32,770 nt of DNA from Holophagaceae bacterium (GTDB taxonomy: Bacteria > Acidobacteriota > Holophagae > Holophagales > Holophagaceae): assembly GCA_017859955.1 (NCBI GenBank), contig JAFNAB010000020.1:1-32770 (forward strand). The letters run 5' to 3'. This document shows positions 25,853 through 32,770 of this stretch, piece after piece. Under the pieces are notes generated by a model. The model ran no database searches. It saw only the letters and a list, made by a program, of their open reading frames with translations, and had not been told where the DNA came from. Both the position numbers and the translations under genes were made by a program. Each line of letters begins with the position of its first letter. Position 1 is the stretch's first letter.

Positions 25853-26820
25853 CCGTTTACCTCCGTCCGCCGCGCCTCGATGGTACGAAGGACCGACCGG
25901 ATGCGGGAAAGGTTGCAGCCCACCCAAACAGCCCCCCCTCCTAGCAGGATGATGGTGAGAACAATGCTCGACCGCCTCGGCCCGCTTTTGCCTACTGGCA
26001 AGTAGGCTTCATCCAGGCGGCTCAGAACCGGCACTGTATTTTGCGCTTCCAGTTCGGCCTGCTCGTATCCGAGGGTGAGGCTTGCAACGACTTGGCGGCG
26101 CAACATCATATCGACACCAAGCCGCTCACCGCGAAAACGGACACCGGGATCAGGACTTTGGGCGAAGTTTATGTGACTGCGGGCGAAGGTTTCCAGTTCC
26201 TGTCTCGCCTGCTCCTCCTCCTGCCGGGCCTGAATCAAGCGTTCCTTGGCATAGGCAGCCTTGGCGGTGCCCTGTGTCTGGATACGAGTCTTGAGGGCCA
26301 CCCCCAGCAGATCCGTCACCCGATTGGCCAACTGCTGGGACAATTCAGGGCTTGGCGCCTCGGCACTGATGCGCAGAACCCCACTCTTGAGGTCCCGCTT
26401 GGCTTCTACCCAGTCAAGTATCACCTTGGCCGCCGACTCCCGCTTTTCTGGATTACCAGCCTTGAGAAAAGCCGCTAAGGTCTGCTTCCGTACTCGGGGT
26501 TCCCCAAAGTACCAAGACTTATACGAGAATGTAAATTCTGTATCCAAAAGACGCTCAGCCATCCAGCGGCTTTTCACGATATCGGCATAGTGGGCCTCGT
26601 CATCGGTCTGCCCCCTTCCCGCGCCCAGCATGGCGGCGGTGGCTGCCAAGGCCGCCAAGGGGCTGTTTGAAGAGGCGTTCTTGGGAAGCACCATCGCCTC
26701 TGACCGGTAGCGATTCGGCATGGTCAAGGTGTAGGCGGCCGTGAGAACGCCGGCCAACAGCCCCCAGGCGATTGCCTTCTTCAAGGTTGGGTCTTTCCGA
26801 AAGAGATCCCGGACGCTCAT
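25849..26820 (-). CDS. wzz: Chain-length determinant protein (Wzz/PCP family)
   Basis: The 323-residue polysaccharide co-polymerase has the standard PCP layout. A short cytoplasmic N-terminus precedes a first membrane helix (AIAWGLLAGVLTAAYTLTM, about residues 17-36). The periplasmic domain begins PNRYRSEAMVLP and includes a charged coiled-coil stretch (ERLIQARQEEEQARQELE). A Pro-containing segment (LDEAYLPVGKSGP) precedes the second helix (SSIVLTIILLGGGAVWVG). It sets polymer length together with Wzy. No C-terminal tyrosine kinase domain is fused, and no separate kinase is seen in the window, so this is the kinase-less form. The ATG at 26820 follows GAGGGGTAGGG. It heads a run with the two GT4 genes and wzy. 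Confidence 0.9.
   Translation of the reverse strand: MSVRDLFRKDPTLKKAIAWGLLAGVLTAAYTLTMPNRYRSEAMVLPKNASSNSPLAALAATAAMLGAGRGQTDDEAHYADIVKSRWMAERLLDTEFTFSYKSWYFGEPRVRKQTLAAFLKAGNPEKRESAAKVILDWVEAKRDLKSGVLRISAEAPSPELSQQLANRVTDLLGVALKTRIQTQGTAKAAYAKERLIQARQEEEQARQELETFARSHINFAQSPDPGVRFRGERLGVDMMLRRQVVASLTLGYEQAELEAQNTVPVLSRLDEAYLPVGKSGPRRSSIVLTIILLGGGAVWVGCNLSRIRSVLRTIEARRTEVNG
25859..25864 (-). promoter_or_regulatory. Strong ribosome site deciding a TTG start
   Basis: GGAGGT on the minus strand, inside the last codons of wzz, ends 6 nt before the TTG at 25852. It supports the TTG as the start of the GT4 gene and indicates coupling to wzz translation. Confidence 0.75.
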
Positions 26821-26822
26821 CC

Positions 26823-26930
26823 CTACCCCCTCGCCACAACAGTCAGGACCATCTGGCCGATCTGGATCAGGGAGCGGACAGCCTCTCGGACCAAGGGACA
26901 GTTCGGGACGAATATGGAGCGAGTAGTCAT
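26823..26930 (-). CDS. Small ORF (35 codons) immediately upstream of wzz
   Basis: An ATG at 26930 with AAGGA 5 nt upstream opens 35 codons ending in TAG 2 bp before the wzz start. The peptide begins MTTRSIFVPNCPLVREAVRS and ends IGQMVLTVVARG, a basic/amphipathic then hydrophobic sequence. The good ribosome site and close spacing suggest it is translated, either as a small membrane-associated protein or as a leader that couples translation to wzz. No family is recognised. The remaining 108 bp up to fcl hold only a small hairpin. Confidence 0.42.
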   Translation of the reverse strand: MTTRSIFVPNCPLVREAVRSLIQIGQMVLTVVARG

Positions 26931-27013
26931 GGGTTCCTTCGGATTGACCTGCCACGTCATGGGCGTCTGGATGCGTGCGGATTTGTTAAATACTACCTGA
27001 GACCACCAAAGGA

Positions 27014-27027
27014 GCTTCTTTTGAAGC
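27014..27027. terminator. Small hairpin between fcl and the wzz operon
   Basis: GCTTC-TTTT-GAAGC forms a perfect 5-bp stem with a 4-nt loop, 12 bp after the fcl stop on the minus strand. A second weak stem (GCTTG/CAAGC, 27032-27047) lies beside it and covers the fcl stop codon. No T-run follows, so termination is only a possibility. Confidence 0.25.
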
Positions 27028-27038
27028 AGAGCGCTTGC

Positions 27039-27989
27039 TTAGCCAAGCACGCCTTTCATCCACTCGATCGTCTCTCTCAGCCCCTCCTCCAGCTCCACCT
27101 CGGCGGTCCACCCGAAGCGTTCCTGGGCTCGGGAGGTGTCGAGCCTGCGCTTGGGCTGGCCATCGGGATAGGTGGGATTGAACACCAGATCTCCCTGGAA
27201 GCCCACCAGTCTCTGGACCAGCAGAGCCAGGTCTTTGATGGTGATCTCAATGCCGGTGCCCAGGTTCACGGGATCAAGGTCCTCGTACTTGGCCATGCCG
27301 TCACAGATGGCCCGGGCCGCATCCTTCACGTATAGGAACTCGCGGCTCGCGCTGCCGGTACCCCAGAGTTCCACACTGGGGGCGCCCTTGGCCTTGGCCT
27401 CCAGGAACTTCCGGATCAGGGCCGGGATCACATGGTTGTTCTCCAGGTCGATGTGATCCCCCGGGCCATAGAGGTTCACGGGCACCAGGAAGATGCCCCG
27501 GGTGCCATACTCCTGCCGGTAGCTCTGGAGCTGGACCAGCAGGGCCTTCTTGGCGATGCCGTAGGGGGCATTGGTCTCCTCCGGGTAACCGTTCCAGAGA
27601 TCGTCCTCCCGGAAGGGGACCGGGCAGAACTTGGGATAGGCGCACACGGTTCCCAGCACCAGGAGCTTGGGGACTGCCTCAAGGCGGCAGGCCTCGATGA
27701 GGTGCAGACCCATGGCCATGTTGGCGTAGAAGAAGCTGCCAGGATGCTTCCGGTTGGCGCCGATGCCCCCCACCTTGGCGGCCATGTGGATCACCCCGTC
27801 GGGGCGCTCCGCCTGGATGAAGCGGCGCGCCGCCTCCGGATCCATGAGATCGCAGTCCCGGGAGGAAGGGGCCAGGACCACGGCTCCACGGGTCTCAAGC
27901 TCTGCAACCACATGCTTGCCCAGGAACCCGTTGGCCCCGGTCACCCAGATACGACGGCCATTCAGCGGAAACGTCACTGTCACACTCAT
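27039..27989 (-). CDS. fcl: GDP-L-fucose synthase
   Basis: The 316-residue extended short-chain dehydrogenase/reductase converts GDP-4-keto-6-deoxy-mannose to GDP-L-fucose by epimerisation and NADPH reduction. The NADP motif [11 protein letters not shown] lies at residues about 15-25. Family-specific features are [35 protein letters not shown], and the YGIAKKA catalytic Tyr-x3-Lys, plus NLYGPGDH and [15 protein letters not shown]. Length is normal. The ATG at 27989 overlaps the gmd stop (ATGA), forming the usual gmd-fcl pair that supplies GDP-L-fucose to glycosyltransferases of the locus. Confidence 0.95.
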   Translation of the reverse strand: MSVTVTFPLNGRRIWVTGANGFLGKHVVAELETRGAVVLAPSSRDCDLMDPEAARRFIQAERPDGVIHMAAKVGGIGANRKHPGSFFYANMAMGLHLIEACRLEAVPKLLVLGTVCAYPKFCPVPFREDDLWNGYPEETNAPYGIAKKALLVQLQSYRQEYGTRGIFLVPVNLYGPGDHIDLENNHVIPALIRKFLEAKAKGAPSVELWGTGSASREFLYVKDAARAICDGMAKYEDLDPVNLGTGIEITIKDLALLVQRLVGFQGDLVFNPTYPDGQPKRRLDTSRAQERFGWTAEVELEEGLRETIEWMKGVLG

Positions 27990-29029
27990 CGGTAGGCTCC
28001 TTTAGGGGTTTCCGGCATCCCCGCAAGGACCAGCACCTGCTCCCGCTCTGCCAGCTTGAGGTCGGCCTCCACCATCATGGCGGCCAGGGTTTTCACATCG
28101 ACCTTCGGGCTCCAGCCCAGGACACGCTGGGCGCGGCTGGCATCGCCTTCGAGGTGGTCTACCTCGGCGGGGCGGAAATAGCGGGGGTCGCTCTCGACGT
28201 ATCGCGTCCAGTCCAGATCGAGGGATTCGAAAACCAGGGCGAGAAAGTCCCTGATGGAGATGGAGACGCCTGTGGCCACCACGTAGTCGCCCGGCTGATC
28301 CTGCTGCAGCATGCACCACATGGCTTCCACATAATCCCCGGCAAAGCCCCAATCGCGCTTCGCCTCCAGGTTGCCCAGATAGAGCTTGTCCTGGAGCCCC
28401 AGCTTGATGCGGGTGGCGGCGCGGGTGATCTTCCGGGTCACGAAGGTCTCGCCGCGACGGGGGCTTTCGTGATTGAAGAGAATGCCGTTGCAGCAGAACA
28501 TCCCGTAGCTCTCGCGATGGTTGATCACCTGGTAGTGACTGTATACCTTGGCACAGGCATAGGGCGAGCGGGGCTGGAAGGGGGTCGCCTCGGACTGGCG
28601 GGGCTTGGCGCTGCCGAACATCTCCGAACTGCCTGCCTGATAGAAGCGCACCGCGTTCCCGGTGTAGGCCTGGTAGCCCCGAAGGGCCTCCAGCAGCCGC
28701 AGGGTGCCCATGCCCACCACATCAGCGGTGTATTCGGGCTGGTCCCAGCTCACCTTCACGTGGCTCTGGGCCCCGAGATTGTATACCTCATGGGGCTGGA
28801 CCTGGTCGATCACCTTGCGAAGAGCGTTGCCATCCTGGAGATCACCGTAGTGGAGGAAGAGCCTCGGATTGTGGTGCGGGTCCACGTAGAGGTGATCGAT
28901 GCGATCCGTATTGAAGGTGGAGGCCCGCCGGATGATCCCGTGGACCGTGTAGCCCTTCGCCAGAAGCAGCTCCGTCAAGTAGCTGCCGTCCTGCCCAGTG
29001 ATGCCGGTGATGAGGGCGGTTTTCGTCAA
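27986..29029 (-). CDS. gmd: GDP-mannose 4,6-dehydratase
   Basis: The 347-residue SDR enzyme makes GDP-4-keto-6-deoxy-D-mannose from GDP-mannose, the first step to GDP-L-fucose (or GDP-rhamnose, perosamine). Motifs are [66 protein letters not shown] (catalytic Tyr-x3-Lys), [16 protein letters not shown], and [12 protein letters not shown]. The conserved N-terminus fixes the start at a TTG (29029), preceded by AGGAG with about 8 nt spacing. It is divergent from the broken glmS across 262 bp (29030-29291), in which no gene is seen. Confidence 0.96.
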   Translation of the reverse strand: MTKTALITGITGQDGSYLTELLLAKGYTVHGIIRRASTFNTDRIDHLYVDPHHNPRLFLHYGDLQDGNALRKVIDQVQPHEVYNLGAQSHVKVSWDQPEYTADVVGMGTLRLLEALRGYQAYTGNAVRFYQAGSSEMFGSAKPRQSEATPFQPRSPYACAKVYSHYQVINHRESYGMFCCNGILFNHESPRRGETFVTRKITRAATRIKLGLQDKLYLGNLEAKRDWGFAGDYVEAMWCMLQQDQPGDYVVATGVSISIRDFLALVFESLDLDWTRYVESDPRYFRPAEVDHLEGDASRAQRVLGWSPKVDVKTLAAMMVEADLKLAEREQVLVLAGMPETPKGAYR

Positions 29030-29291
29030 CGCGAGGTCTCCTGGAAGTGTCGTATTCCGACCCTACCGCCTTCCAGATGGGGCTGACAACCCTGGACGCC
29101 AACAGTCGGCATCTTCGGCGGTCCCTTGGAGGTATTTTGCAAAGGCTGGAAAGGCCAGTCGCGGGGTCCTTCCATCCGCTGCTTCCCGCCTCGCCTGCGG
29201 TGAAATCCACCTCATCGCCAGACGGCCTCGACTCGCTCTATGCTGGTGTCATGGCCCCCGGGTCGATACTAATTATTACTATGGAGGCTCC

Positions 29292-30835
29292 ATGTGCGGA
29301 ATCGTGGGTTACATCGGCCATCAGGGCGCGTCCTCGATCCTGGTGGATGGTTTGCGCAGCCTCGAATACCGGGGCTATGACAGCGCAGGGATCGCGCTGG
29401 CACCCGGAGATGGCAGCTTCCGCATCACCAGGGCCTCCGGGAAGCTGGTGAACCTCCAGTCCCGACTGGACTTTTCGGACCCCACCTCCGTGGGTATCGG
29501 TCATACCCGCTGGGCCACCCACGGTCGGCCCACAGAGGAGAACGCCCATCCCCATCGCAGCGCCGACGGCAAGGTCGTGGCGGTCCATAACGGGATCTTT
29601 GAAAATTACCTGGAGCTGCGCGCAGAGCTGGCCCTGACCGGGCATACCTTCGTCACGGAGACAGACACCGAGTGCTTCCCGGTGCTGGTCTCGCACCTGA
29701 TGAATGAAGGGCGGGACTTCGCCACAGCCTTCCGGGAAGCCCTGGGCCGGGTCCGCGGCATCTATGCCCTGGCCTGCCTCCACGCCGACGACCCGAGCCG
29801 CATCCTGGTGGGCCGCAGTGGCCCCCCCCTGATCATCGGCATCGGCGAGGGGGAAAACTTCCTGGCTTCGGATGTGGTACCCCTCCTCAAGCACACGCGC
29901 AGGGTGATCTACCTGGAGGATGGGGACCTGGCCGAGCTGCGGACCGATAGCGTGAGGATCTTCCGCCTGGATGGAAGCGAGGTGACACGGGAGGTCCACA
30001 CCATCCCCTTCGATCCCGTCAGCGCGGAAAAGGGCCGATTCAAGCACTTCATGCAGAAGGAGATCTTCGAGCAGCCCCTGGCGATCTCCAACACCCTGCT
30101 CAACCGCCTGCCCATCAGTGGAGAGCCCCTGCCCCTGGAGCTGCCCTACTCCGATGAGGAACTGCGTGGATTCAAGCGCATCGTGATCCTGGCCTGCGGC
30201 ACCAGCCGCCATGCCGGTCTGGTGGGGCAGTTCTACATCGAGCACATCGCCCGCCTCAGCACGGAGGTCGATTACGGCAGCGAGTACCGCTATCGGGAGC
30301 CCGTGGTGGAGCCCGGCACCCTGGCCATCGGCATCACCCAGAGCGGCGAGACGGCGGATACCCTGGCGGCCCTGAAGGAAGCGGCGAGCCGCGGGGCGCG
30401 CACCCTCGCCATCTGCAACGTCCAGGGCTCCACCGCGACCCGGACCGCCGAGGCCGTCCTCCTGACCCACGCGGGACCGGAAATCGGGGTGGCCTCCACC
30501 AAGGCCTTCACCACCCAGCTCGCCGTCCTGCTCCTCCTGGCCATCACCTGCCCATCGTGGCACTCATGCCCAAGGACGAGCACCGGGAGAAGACCCTGTC
30601 GAACCTCCAGGAGGCGGCGGCCCGGGAGGGCCGGATCCTGGCCCTGGTGACCGAAGGAGATACGGGACTGGCGGGCATCGCCGAGGACACCCTGGAGATG
30701 CCGGAGGTCCACCCCTGGCTGGCTCCCATCCTCTATTCGGTGCCGCTACAGCTCCTGGCCTACCACATCGCCGTGCTGCGGGGATGCGACGTGGATCAAC
30801 CCCGGAACCTGGCCAAGAGCGTGACGGTGGAGTAG
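29292..30835 (+). pseudogene. glmS: glmS (glutamine-fructose-6-phosphate aminotransferase) with internal frameshifting deletion
   Basis: GlmS makes glucosamine 6-phosphate. The ATG at 29292 has GGAGG 4 nt upstream and begins MCGIVGYIG with the catalytic Cys. The glutaminase domain and the first isomerase (SIS) domain are intact up to [20 protein letters not shown]. At about 30543-30548 the sequence jumps into [20 protein letters not shown] in another frame and runs to the normal terminus [14 protein letters not shown]. Compared with the family, roughly 95-100 residues are missing, including the block around EGALKLKEISYIHAEAY and the GELKHGP His region that supply isomerase catalytic residues. 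The upstream frame instead runs off to a TAG at 30650. It is a pseudogene or an assembly collapse; an intact glmS should exist elsewhere. Confidence 0.88.
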
Positions 30836-30853
30836 GAAAAAACACGGATTGTC

Positions 30854-30883
30854 CACAGATACACACAGATGGACACAGATAAA
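30854..30883 (+). repeat. Three tandem CACAGATNNA 10-mers (left array)
   Basis: CACAGATACA, CACAGATGGA and CACAGATAAA follow one another without gaps, just after the glmS end. Their outer edge reads TTGTCCACA (30849-30857). An inverted array of the same unit lies at 31062-31091, so the two arrays bracket the palindromic element. Confidence 0.8.
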
Positions 30884-30914
30884 AACGAATCATAAACCTG
30901 GGTAACCCCGACCA

Positions 30915-31043
30915 CGGCGCTCTGGCCGCCCCGCGAAGCGGGGGCGTCCGGCTACGCCGGGCGCGTTCCGTGAGGGTGAGGGGGCCAGGGCACGCAAGTG
31001 TGCCAGGGCCCCCTCACCCTCACGGAACCAAGCCAGAGCACCG
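30915..31043. repeat. Intact REP-like cloverleaf palindrome, copy 2
   Basis: The outer stem is formed by GCTCTGGC (30919-30926) and GCCAGAGC (31032-31039), extended by CGG/CCG after one mismatch. Inside are three hairpins: CCCCGC-GAA-GCGGGG (30929-30943), CGTCCGGC-TAC-GCCGGGCG (30945-30963) and a long hairpin at 30966-31027. The whole could fold as a four-way, cloverleaf-like cruciform or RNA. A truncated relative lies at 6932-7021 with the same stems but altered loops. It contains no gene. Confidence 0.8.
30966..31027. repeat. 62-nt near-perfect hairpin within the palindrome
   Basis: A 21-bp perfect stem (left arm from 30966, right arm ending at 31027) is followed by a 2x2 internal loop, a 5-bp GGCAC/GTGCC stem and a 6-nt loop. 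The arms read TTCCGTGAGGGTGAGGGGGC and its complement. No T-tract follows. It could stall transcription from glmS or from the opposite strand, but its place inside the repeat element suggests an element function. Confidence 0.85.
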
Positions 31044-31061
31044 AGCCTGGGCGAGTGCATC

Positions 31062-31091
31062 CTTATCGGTGTTCATCGGTGTTCATCTGTG
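31062..31091 (-). repeat. Three tandem 10-mers (right array, inverted)
   Basis: On the minus strand the units are CACAGATGAA, CACCGATGAA and CACCGATAAG, the inverted counterpart of the array at 30854-30883. The outer edge on this side contains TTATCCACA (31088-31096 on the minus strand), identical to a consensus DnaA box. The arrangement resembles terminal inverted repeats around the palindrome, with the GxxExxY gene just outside. Confidence 0.75.
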
Positions 31092-31111
31092 GATAATTTT
31101 CTTTTTATAAT
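31082..31111 (+). promoter_or_regulatory. Candidate promoter of the GxxExxY gene
   Basis: A perfect TATAAT lies at 31106-31111. With an 18-bp spacer the -35 position is TTCATC (31082-31087), which comes from the innermost-to-outer unit of the decamer array. Transcription would start about 40 nt before the ATG at 31160. The -10 match is strong, the -35 weak. Confidence 0.45.
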
Positions 31112-31159
31112 TCCCAGAAAACGGCTAACATCCCCATCCAACAACCACCAGGAGTTGCG

Positions 31160-31525
31160 ATGCCAAGCCAGGATCCCCTATCGGAGGCCATCATTGGTGC
31201 CGCGTTCAGGGTATCCAACACCCTGGGCGCAGGCTTCGTGGAGAAGGTCTACGAGAACGCCCTGGCCCATGAACTCGCCAAAGCAGGATTCACCGCTCTC
31301 CAGCAACACGCAATCCAGGTCACTTACGACGGCATCCCGGTCGGCGAATTCATTGCCGATCTGGTGGTGGAAGGCCGCATCGTGATCGAACTCAAGGCCG
31401 TGAAGGCACTCGAAGATGCCCACATGGCCCAATGCATCAACTATCTCAAAGCAACAGCCCTCCACACCTGCCTCCTCATCAACTTCGGGAGGCCGCATAT
31501 CGAAGTCAGGCGGGTCGTCCTTTAG
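31160..31525 (+). CDS. GxxExxY protein (PD-(D/E)XK nuclease-like family)
   Basis: This complete 121-residue protein belongs to the GxxExxY family (PDDEXK_3-type fold). The name-giving motif is GFVEKVY (about residues 26-32). The nuclease-like core follows: VGEFIADLVVEGRIVIELKA, with Asp, Glu and Lys in the spacing of a PD-(D/E)XK active site, then LEDAHMAQCINYLKAT and CLLINFGRPHIEVRRVV. Biological role is unproven for the family; many copies exist in environmental bacteria. The ATG at 31160 follows AGGAG with 5 nt spacing. It is immediately next to the decamer/palindrome element, and a dead relative with the same kind of neighbours lies at 7023-7337. It ends 7 bp from the convergent galE. Confidence 0.9.
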   Translation: MPSQDPLSEAIIGAAFRVSNTLGAGFVEKVYENALAHELAKAGFTALQQHAIQVTYDGIPVGEFIADLVVEGRIVIELKAVKALEDAHMAQCINYLKATALHTCLLINFGRPHIEVRRVVL

Positions 31526-31532
31526 GTGCAGG

Positions 31533-32549
31533 TCAGAACTGGGAAGCCGCCCCGTTCTGCTGCCAGTTCCAGCCATCCCGACACATGGTGTCCAGGTCCA
31601 GGCTTGCTCGCCAGCCCAGGAGTTCCTGGGCTCGGCTGGGATCGGCATAGCACTGGGCGATATCGCCAGGGCGCCGTGGGCCGACGCGCCAGGGGATGGG
31701 GTGGCCCACGGTGCGCTCCAATGCCTGAATCATCTCCAGAACCGAATAGCCCTTGCCTGTTCCCAGGTTGATGGGCACCGCACCCTGCAACCCGGGAAGG
31801 GCCTTCAGGGCGGCGAGATGCCCCTTGGCAAGGTCCACCACGTGCAGGTAGTCCCGGACGCCCGTGCCATCGGGGGTGGGATAATCCTGGCCGAATACTT
31901 CCAGGGAGGGCCGCTGGCCTGCGGCCACCTGAAGCAGATAAGGCATCAGGTTGTTGGGGATGCCCTGGGGATCCTCGCCCAGGAGCCCGGAGGGGTGGGC
32001 CCCCACGGGGTTGAAGTAGCGCAGGAGGGCGATTCGCCAGCCGGACTCACTGGAGGCCAGATCCCGACACAGATCTTCAATCATCAGCTTGGAACGCCCA
32101 TAGGGGTTGGTGGCTGACAGGGGGAATTCCTCCCGGATCGGAACTTCAGCAGGATCGCCGTATACGGTGGCGGAACTTGAAAAGACCAGGTTGCGGCAAC
32201 CGAAGCCCTTCATGGTCTCCAGCAGTCCCAAGGTACCGCAGAAATTATTACGGTAGTAATCCAGAGGGAGCCGGGTGGACTCGCCCACGGCCTTGAGACC
32301 GGCAAAATGAATGACTGCCCCGATATCGTGCTGGTGAAAGACCTCCCGTAGGGAGTCGCGATCGCAGACATCGGCCTCGATAAAGGTGAAATCCCTGTCC
32401 GCCAGCCCACGAATCCTCGCCAACACGGATGGCTTGGCATTGCTAAGGTTATCCATGACAACAACCTGATGGCCCGCAACAAGGAGCTCCACGACCGTAT
32501 GGCTCCCGATGAAGCCTGCGCCCCCGGTAACCAGGATGGATTTCAACAT
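31533..32549 (-). CDS. galE: UDP-glucose 4-epimerase
   Basis: The 338-residue SDR enzyme interconverts UDP-glucose and UDP-galactose (or the N-acetyl forms) with tightly bound NAD+. The N-terminal ILVTGGAGFIGSHTVVELL, then VMDNLSNAKPSVL, HFAGLKAVGESTRLPLDYYRNN, SSSATVYGDP, and NPYGRSKLMIEDL (catalytic Tyr-x3-Lys) are typical, as is the C-terminal LGTGKGYSVLEMI. The start is the ATG at 32549 with GAGGT 5 nt upstream; a GTG two codons earlier is less likely. It supplies galactose-type donors for the polysaccharide. It is divergent from tRNA-Val. Confidence 0.95.
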   Translation of the reverse strand: MLKSILVTGGAGFIGSHTVVELLVAGHQVVVMDNLSNAKPSVLARIRGLADRDFTFIEADVCDRDSLREVFHQHDIGAVIHFAGLKAVGESTRLPLDYYRNNFCGTLGLLETMKGFGCRNLVFSSSATVYGDPAEVPIREEFPLSATNPYGRSKLMIEDLCRDLASSESGWRIALLRYFNPVGAHPSGLLGEDPQGIPNNLMPYLLQVAAGQRPSLEVFGQDYPTPDGTGVRDYLHVVDLAKGHLAALKALPGLQGAVPINLGTGKGYSVLEMIQALERTVGHPIPWRVGPRRPGDIAQCYADPSRAQELLGWRASLDLDTMCRDGWNWQQNGAASQF

Positions 32550-32645
32550 CTGCACCTCGACCCCCAGCCATTAGCGATTCAGGCGAAAAGCCTACCATAT
32601 CCCCGCCAAACCACCCTCCGTCGCCCTTTTCTCCGGCATTAAGGC

Positions 32646-32673
32646 TCGACAAGCGCCGAGACTCTGGTAGGAT
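32646..32673 (+). promoter_or_regulatory. Sigma-70-type promoter of tRNA-Val
   Basis: TCGACA (32646-32651, five of six to TTGACA), a 16-bp spacer and TAGGAT (32668-32673, four of six to TATAAT) lie just before the tRNA, predicting a start a few bases upstream of the mature 5' end. Confidence 0.6.
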
Positions 32674-32685
32674 GGAGTTTCCTGA

Positions 32686-32760
32686 TGGCGCGTAGCTCAG
32701 GGGTAGAGCACCACCTTGACACGGTGGGGGTCGGTGGTTCGAGACCACTCGCGCCAACCA
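32686..32760 (+). tRNA. tRNA-Val (anticodon GAC)
   Basis: A full cloverleaf can be drawn. The acceptor stem is TGGCGCG/CGCGCCA, the D arm is GCTC...GAGC, and the anticodon stem CCACC/GGTGG encloses loop TTGACAC with anticodon GAC. The variable loop is 5 nt, the T arm is GGTGG-TTCGAGA-CCACT with one G-T pair, and the discriminator A is followed by an encoded CCA at 32758-32760. No attachment-site duplication is visible in the window. Confidence 0.95.
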
Positions 32761-32770
32761 AATAAAGAGG

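Noticed and set aside
28154..29086. Plus-strand open frame of 310 codons opposite gmd
   Set aside because: Shadow of gmd, whose motifs are unambiguous on the minus strand.
29238..30563. Long minus-strand open frame (441 codons) opposite glmS
   Set aside because: It is the antisense shadow of a high-GC conserved gene; translation is low-complexity and matches no family.
30966..31027. Intrinsic terminator for glmS
   Set aside because: The stem is strong but no T-run follows, and the hairpin is an integral part of a repeat element also found elsewhere.
30854..31091. Possible CRISPR array
   Set aside because: The repeated units are 10 bp, contiguous and without unique spacers, and no cas gene is present.
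30849..31096. Possible replication origin because of DnaA-box-like sequences
   Set aside because: Only one perfect and one near box, no AT-rich unwinding region and no dnaA/dnaN nearby.
32686..32760. tRNA-Val as an integration site for the locus
   Set aside because: No integrase gene and no duplicated tRNA 3' end is visible in the window.

Overview
The window is high-GC bacterial chromosome (tRNA-Val, isoprenoid, cell-envelope and sugar-nucleotide genes). The codon style and gene mix would fit an Acidobacteriota/Holophagae-type or similar Gram-negative bacterium. That placement is an inference from general appearance only; no marker here fixes it. Most of the window is an exopolysaccharide/O-antigen-type biosynthesis locus of the Wzx/Wzy kind.

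Layout. 1-1.4 kb (+): ispG (MEP isoprenoid pathway) and yidD (membrane insertion factor). 1.4-1.9 kb: gap with a decayed coding remnant. 1.9-5.6 kb (+): a small module of a KpsS/CapsulePS-type transferase, a polysaccharide pyruvyl transferase family protein and a first flippase. 5.6-6.8 kb (-): a geranylgeranyl-reductase-type flavoprotein. 6.9-7.3 kb: tandem 9-mers, a truncated palindromic repeat and a dead GxxExxY gene. 7.5-13.3 kb (+): a giant multi-SLBB export protein, an initiating phosphoglycosyl transferase, a WecG/TagA transferase and a UDP-sugar dehydrogenase. 13.4-14.2 kb (-): a NodB-type deacetylase. 14.4-17.8 kb (+): two GT4 glycosyltransferases and a methyltransferase. 17.7-26.9 kb (-): read in transcription order, a 35-codon small ORF, wzz, two GT4s, wzy, a further glycosyltransferase, a second flippase, a GT2 and a methyltransferase, with several start/stop overlaps. 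27.0-29.0 kb (-): fcl and gmd (GDP-L-fucose). 29.3-30.8 kb (+): a glmS copy broken by an internal deletion. 30.8-31.5 kb: a repeat/palindrome assembly with an intact GxxExxY gene. 31.5-32.5 kb (-): galE. 32.7 kb (+): tRNA-Val.

How it works together. gmd and fcl make GDP-L-fucose, galE interconverts UDP-Glc and UDP-Gal (or the HexNAc forms), and the dehydrogenase makes a UDP-uronic acid. The PglC/WcaJ-type transferase loads the first sugar phosphate onto undecaprenyl phosphate. WecG and six or seven further transferases extend the unit, and methyl, pyruvyl and deacetyl modifications may follow. Wzx flips it, Wzy polymerises it, Wzz sets chain length and the SLBB protein exports it. No tyrosine kinase (Wzc-type) gene is seen in the window.

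The least ordinary material is the pair of GxxExxY loci. Each has short tandem repeats and a GC-rich palindromic sequence next to a small PD-(D/E)XK-like gene: one intact (30.85-31.5 kb), one deleted and dead (6.88-7.34 kb). The two palindromes share stems but differ in loop bases, which suggests a dispersed, structured element family linked to this gene.
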